NCBI RefSeq assembly: GCF_002783505.1
Contig: NZ_PFGL01000033.1
Coordinates: forward strand, 1 to 64,000
DNA length: 64,000 nucleotides
Direction: 5' to 3'
Origin: Shewanella sp. CG12_big_fil_rev_8_21_14_0_65_47_15
Lineage (GTDB): Bacteria; Pseudomonadota; Gammaproteobacteria; Enterobacterales; Shewanellaceae
Below are positions 63,916 through 64,000 of this stretch, piece after piece; within the stretch, counting starts at the first letter, position 1; the number at the start of each line of letters is the position of its first letter. Position numbers and translations under genes: made by a program. The notes beneath the pieces were generated by a model that was not told where the DNA came from, ran no database searches, and was given only the letters and a program-made list of their open reading frames with translations.

Positions 63916-64000
63916 TCAGTCCTTCCATATCGCAGCCTCAATCAAATGAGCCACTTTCGCAACGGCGGCTTCACCTGCAGCAATCGCCTCATCGGCACGG
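63916..64000 (-). CDS. C-terminal end of a CDS cut by the window edge
   Basis: On the minus strand the last 27 codons of an Ala/Glu-rich helical reading frame (RADEAIAAGEAAVAKVAHLI, then EAAIWKD, stop at 63916). Only this fragment is present. The family is not recognisable. Confidence 0.4.
   Translation of the reverse strand, partial: RADEAIAAGEAAVAKVAHLIEAAIWKD

Noticed and set aside
1..64000. tRNA, rRNA, CRISPR array, insertion sequence or prophage
   Set aside because: None could be seen: no cloverleaf-type or rRNA-like stretches, no regularly spaced repeats, and no transposase or phage genes among the reading frames.

Overview
This window looks like a chromosomal segment from a Shewanella-type gammaproteobacterium. 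The gene orders are the classical gammaproteobacterial ones: yceF / yceD-rpmF-plsX-fabH-fabD-fabG-acpP-fabF, rne next to rluC, comEC-msbA-lpxK-ycaR, and nrdD-nrdG. MsbA, RNase E, ACP and FabF read like close relatives of Shewanella/E. coli proteins. The genus is an inference from overall protein similarity and layout; no rRNA or tRNA gene is present to confirm it. No insertion sequence, CRISPR array or prophage was seen.

Left edge (1-3300): an AT-rich accessory operon on the minus strand. It begins with two tiny paralogous genes (45 and 47 codons, each with a good Shine-Dalgarno), followed by an LpxL/HtrB-like acyltransferase with an unusual C-terminal extension, an M50-type membrane metalloprotease (HEFGH) with a PqqD-like N-terminus, and an alpha/beta-hydrolase lipoprotein. 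It probably continues beyond base 1. It looks like an uncharacterised ribosomal-peptide (RiPP-like) or lipopeptide cluster and is the most novel item in the window.

Central metabolism and cell envelope (3.6-24 kb): a secreted M28 peptidase lipoprotein, asnB, a Fur-boxed TonB-dependent siderophore receptor, an acyl-CoA dehydrogenase, yeaD, a beta-hydroxyacid dehydrogenase, an acyl-CoA thioesterase, then the fatty-acid/phospholipid operon with rpmF and yceD, yceF, a HAD phosphatase and rluC.

RNA turnover, transport and nucleotides (24-36 kb): rne with a long structured leader, a SulP transporter, a cold-shock protein with a strong promoter and long leader, rlmA, an unknown gene, sbcB, cdd, a DUF1289 protein, two VOC proteins and a DUF445 protein.

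Envelope assembly and DNA uptake (37-50 kb): a 1080-residue DUF748 protein, an anchored glutaredoxin, a CbiM-like orphan permease, a small lipoprotein, ycaR-lpxK-msbA and comEC, DUF2062 and nnrS.

Signalling and anaerobic growth (50-64 kb): psiE with a perfect CRP core and a hairpin over its ribosome-binding site; a PilZ protein; an orphan ParA ATPase with a small ribbon-helix-helix-like partner; yecH; a LytS/LytTR two-component pair beside a CstA-family transporter (BtsSR-like pyruvate/peptide system); VF530; a FlxA-like protein; an outer-membrane barrel; ribA; yibL; and nrdG/nrdD behind a double NrdR box and an FNR/EtrA-like site.
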